DNA from: Bradyrhizobiaceae bacterium
Lineage (GTDB): Bacteria; Pseudomonadota; Alphaproteobacteria; Rhizobiales; Hyphomicrobiaceae
Length of the DNA: 5,897 bases
Direction: 5' to 3'
Assembly: GCA_947475855.1 (NCBI GenBank)
Contig: CANJPN010000413.1
Span: 1 to 5,897, forward strand
The notes below the pieces were generated by a model, which saw nothing but the letters and a program-made list of their open reading frames with translations, ran no database searches and had not been told where the DNA came from. Every line of letters begins with the position of its first letter. Position 1 is the stretch's first letter. Made by a program: the position numbers and the translations under genes. Below, in pieces: positions 5,005-5,897 of the stretch.

Positions 5005-5897
5005 GGGGTAGTGCCTCGGGCTTTGGGAAAATAGGGCGCGAACGCGGCGAAAAACGCGCTGCTCAGCCGCGACTCTGCTGCGGCACGGCTCATGTATCGG
5101 CGGACATGGCTGATCGGCGATCCCGCTTCAGCCGTCGCCAGTTGCGCCTGGGCAATAGCCTTCAGGCGAAGCAGCCAATCGCGCCGGATCTGATCCCGGA
5201 CGTCGTGATCATCCTCGGATAGCTCAAAAAAGAGATCGTCAAAAAAGATGTGATCGATCTCGCGATCGAGAGCTGAGAGGAAGATGTCCGACTTCCGATT
5301 CGAGGCGACGTGCTTGTAGTCGAGTTTTTCGGGCTGGTTCTGAAATAGTGTGAGCAAGGCCGGTTTGAGCACGCGATTGCGCATCTCGCCAGCCTGGCCG
5401 ACACGCTCGCGGGCCAAGCGAGCCAATGCATCGCCGGCACCAGCTCCGAAGAAGCGCACGGCTTTGGGCGGCACATGGATGGTACGCTCGTGGTGGCCCT
5501 GGGTCTCGCCTTGTCCTCGCGCTGTTGCGGCGAGGGTCAGAACCAACGAAGCGGTGCCGTCGCCTCCTACGGCGACTTGGAGCGGTGCTGGCGTAAAGCT
5601 CTCGGGATCGAGAATGTCGGCCACGCGGCGATAGTGAAATCCGGCACCGTCTACCGTCAGAGACTTGGGATCGCCATCGGCGCGATTGAGTGGCGCCCAC
5701 GGATCGCCTGTTACTCCATTGTAGCCTTTGGGAAACGCAATGCGGGCCGCCTTGCTGGAGCCGCGCCGCGCCATCAGCGCGCCGTCGCGCTCGACCAAAC
5801 GAATGCGACGACAGACTTCGACGTAGTAGGGATCGAGTTCGCGTGGCTGCAAATGCTGTACGCCATCCCAAGGGATGAGCCACGTCAATCCTAGTCC
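5001..5897 (-). CDS. cse1: Cse1 (CasA/Cas8e), Cascade large subunit, 5'-truncated by window edge
   Basis: The last 298 codons of Cse1 are visible, and the frame is open to the right edge (first residues GLGLTWLIPWDGVQ). The family is usually about 500-560 residues, so about 200-260 N-terminal residues are missing. A TTG at 5888 is not the true start. Cse1 recognises the PAM, helps open the DNA and recruits Cas3. The block WLIPWDGVQHLQPRELDPYYVEVCRRIRL, followed by FPKGYNGVTGDPWAPL, is characteristic of the end of the large domain. VPPKAVRFFG, and the helical remainder with AGEMRNRVLKPALLTLFQ and HVRRYMSRAAAESRLSSAFFAAF, correspond to the C-terminal helical bundle that contacts Cse2. A stretch encoding HIFFDDLFFELSEDDHD is unusually AT-rich (two TTTTTT runs). 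The stop TGA overlaps the cse2 ATG. The PAM-sensing N-terminal loop cannot be judged here. Confidence 0.96.
   Translation of the reverse strand, partial: GLGLTWLIPWDGVQHLQPRELDPYYVEVCRRIRLVERDGALMARRGSSKAARIAFPKGYNGVTGDPWAPLNRADGDPKSLTVDGAGFHYRRVADILDPESFTPAPLQVAVGGDGTASLVLTLAATARGQGETQGHHERTIHVPPKAVRFFGAGAGDALARLARERVGQAGEMRNRVLKPALLTLFQNQPEKLDYKHVASNRKSDIFLSALDREIDHIFFDDLFFELSEDDHDVRDQIRRDWLLRLKAIAQAQLATAEAGSPISHVRRYMSRAAAESRLSSAFFAAFAPYFPKARGTTP
5014..5017 (-). promoter_or_regulatory. Ribosome binding site of cse2
   Basis: GAGG on the minus strand lies 9 nt before the cse2 ATG, within the last codons of cse1. With the ATGA overlap it suggests coupled translation of the large and small Cascade subunits. 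Confidence 0.55.

Noticed and set aside
5886..5888. TTG as a start codon for cse1
   Set aside because: The frame stays open to the window edge, and the conserved GLTWLIPWDG block normally lies well inside Cse1, so this is an internal leucine.

Overview
The window is the adaptation and Cascade half of a type I-E (E. coli-type) CRISPR-Cas locus, with the leader-proximal end of its CRISPR array. All of it reads leftward, on the minus strand. In transcription order, right to left: cse1/casA (cas8e; its 5' part lies beyond the right edge), cse2/casB (cas11), cas7e/casC, cas5e/casD, cas6e/casE, cas1, cas2, a short leader, then 7 identical 29-bp repeats with 6 complete 32-bp spacers running off the left edge. 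This is the standard I-E gene order. cas3, the rest of cse1 and the leader-distal array would lie outside the window.

The sequence is GC-rich with strong Shine-Dalgarno sites. Protein style (Cas1 opening MLIGRLGLEKARVPHADRHG, Cse1 WLIPWDGVQHLQ) suggests a GC-rich proteobacterium, perhaps an alphaproteobacterium. An actinobacterial or other high-GC host cannot be excluded without a search.

The genes are packed like one operon. There are 4-bp ATGA overlaps at cse1/cse2 and cas5e/cas6e, gaps of 3 to 5 bp at the cas7e/cas5e, cas6e/cas1 and cas1/cas2 junctions, and 24 bp between cse2 and cas7e. No terminator is visible between cas2 and the array. Expected working: Cas1-Cas2 inserts new 32-bp spacers next to the leader. 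Cas6e cuts the array transcript at the base of the repeat hairpin, leaving an 8-nt 5' handle. Cse1, Cse2, Cas7e, Cas5e and Cas6e assemble on the crRNA as Cascade, which finds targets and recruits Cas3.

The array direction follows from the repeat. On the minus strand it has a CTCCGC/GCGGAG stem ending exactly 8 nt before the repeat end (handle ATCGCCCC), in register with the E. coli repeat, including one compensated base-pair change.

I found no new gene family here. Points worth a second look: a repeat-like hairpin with a near-copy of the handle inside the cse2 message, a spacer that begins with a copy of the repeat handle, a very short leader with nested inverted repeats and no visible IHF site, poly-glycine protein tails created by the next gene's ribosome binding site, and paired T6 runs in cse1.
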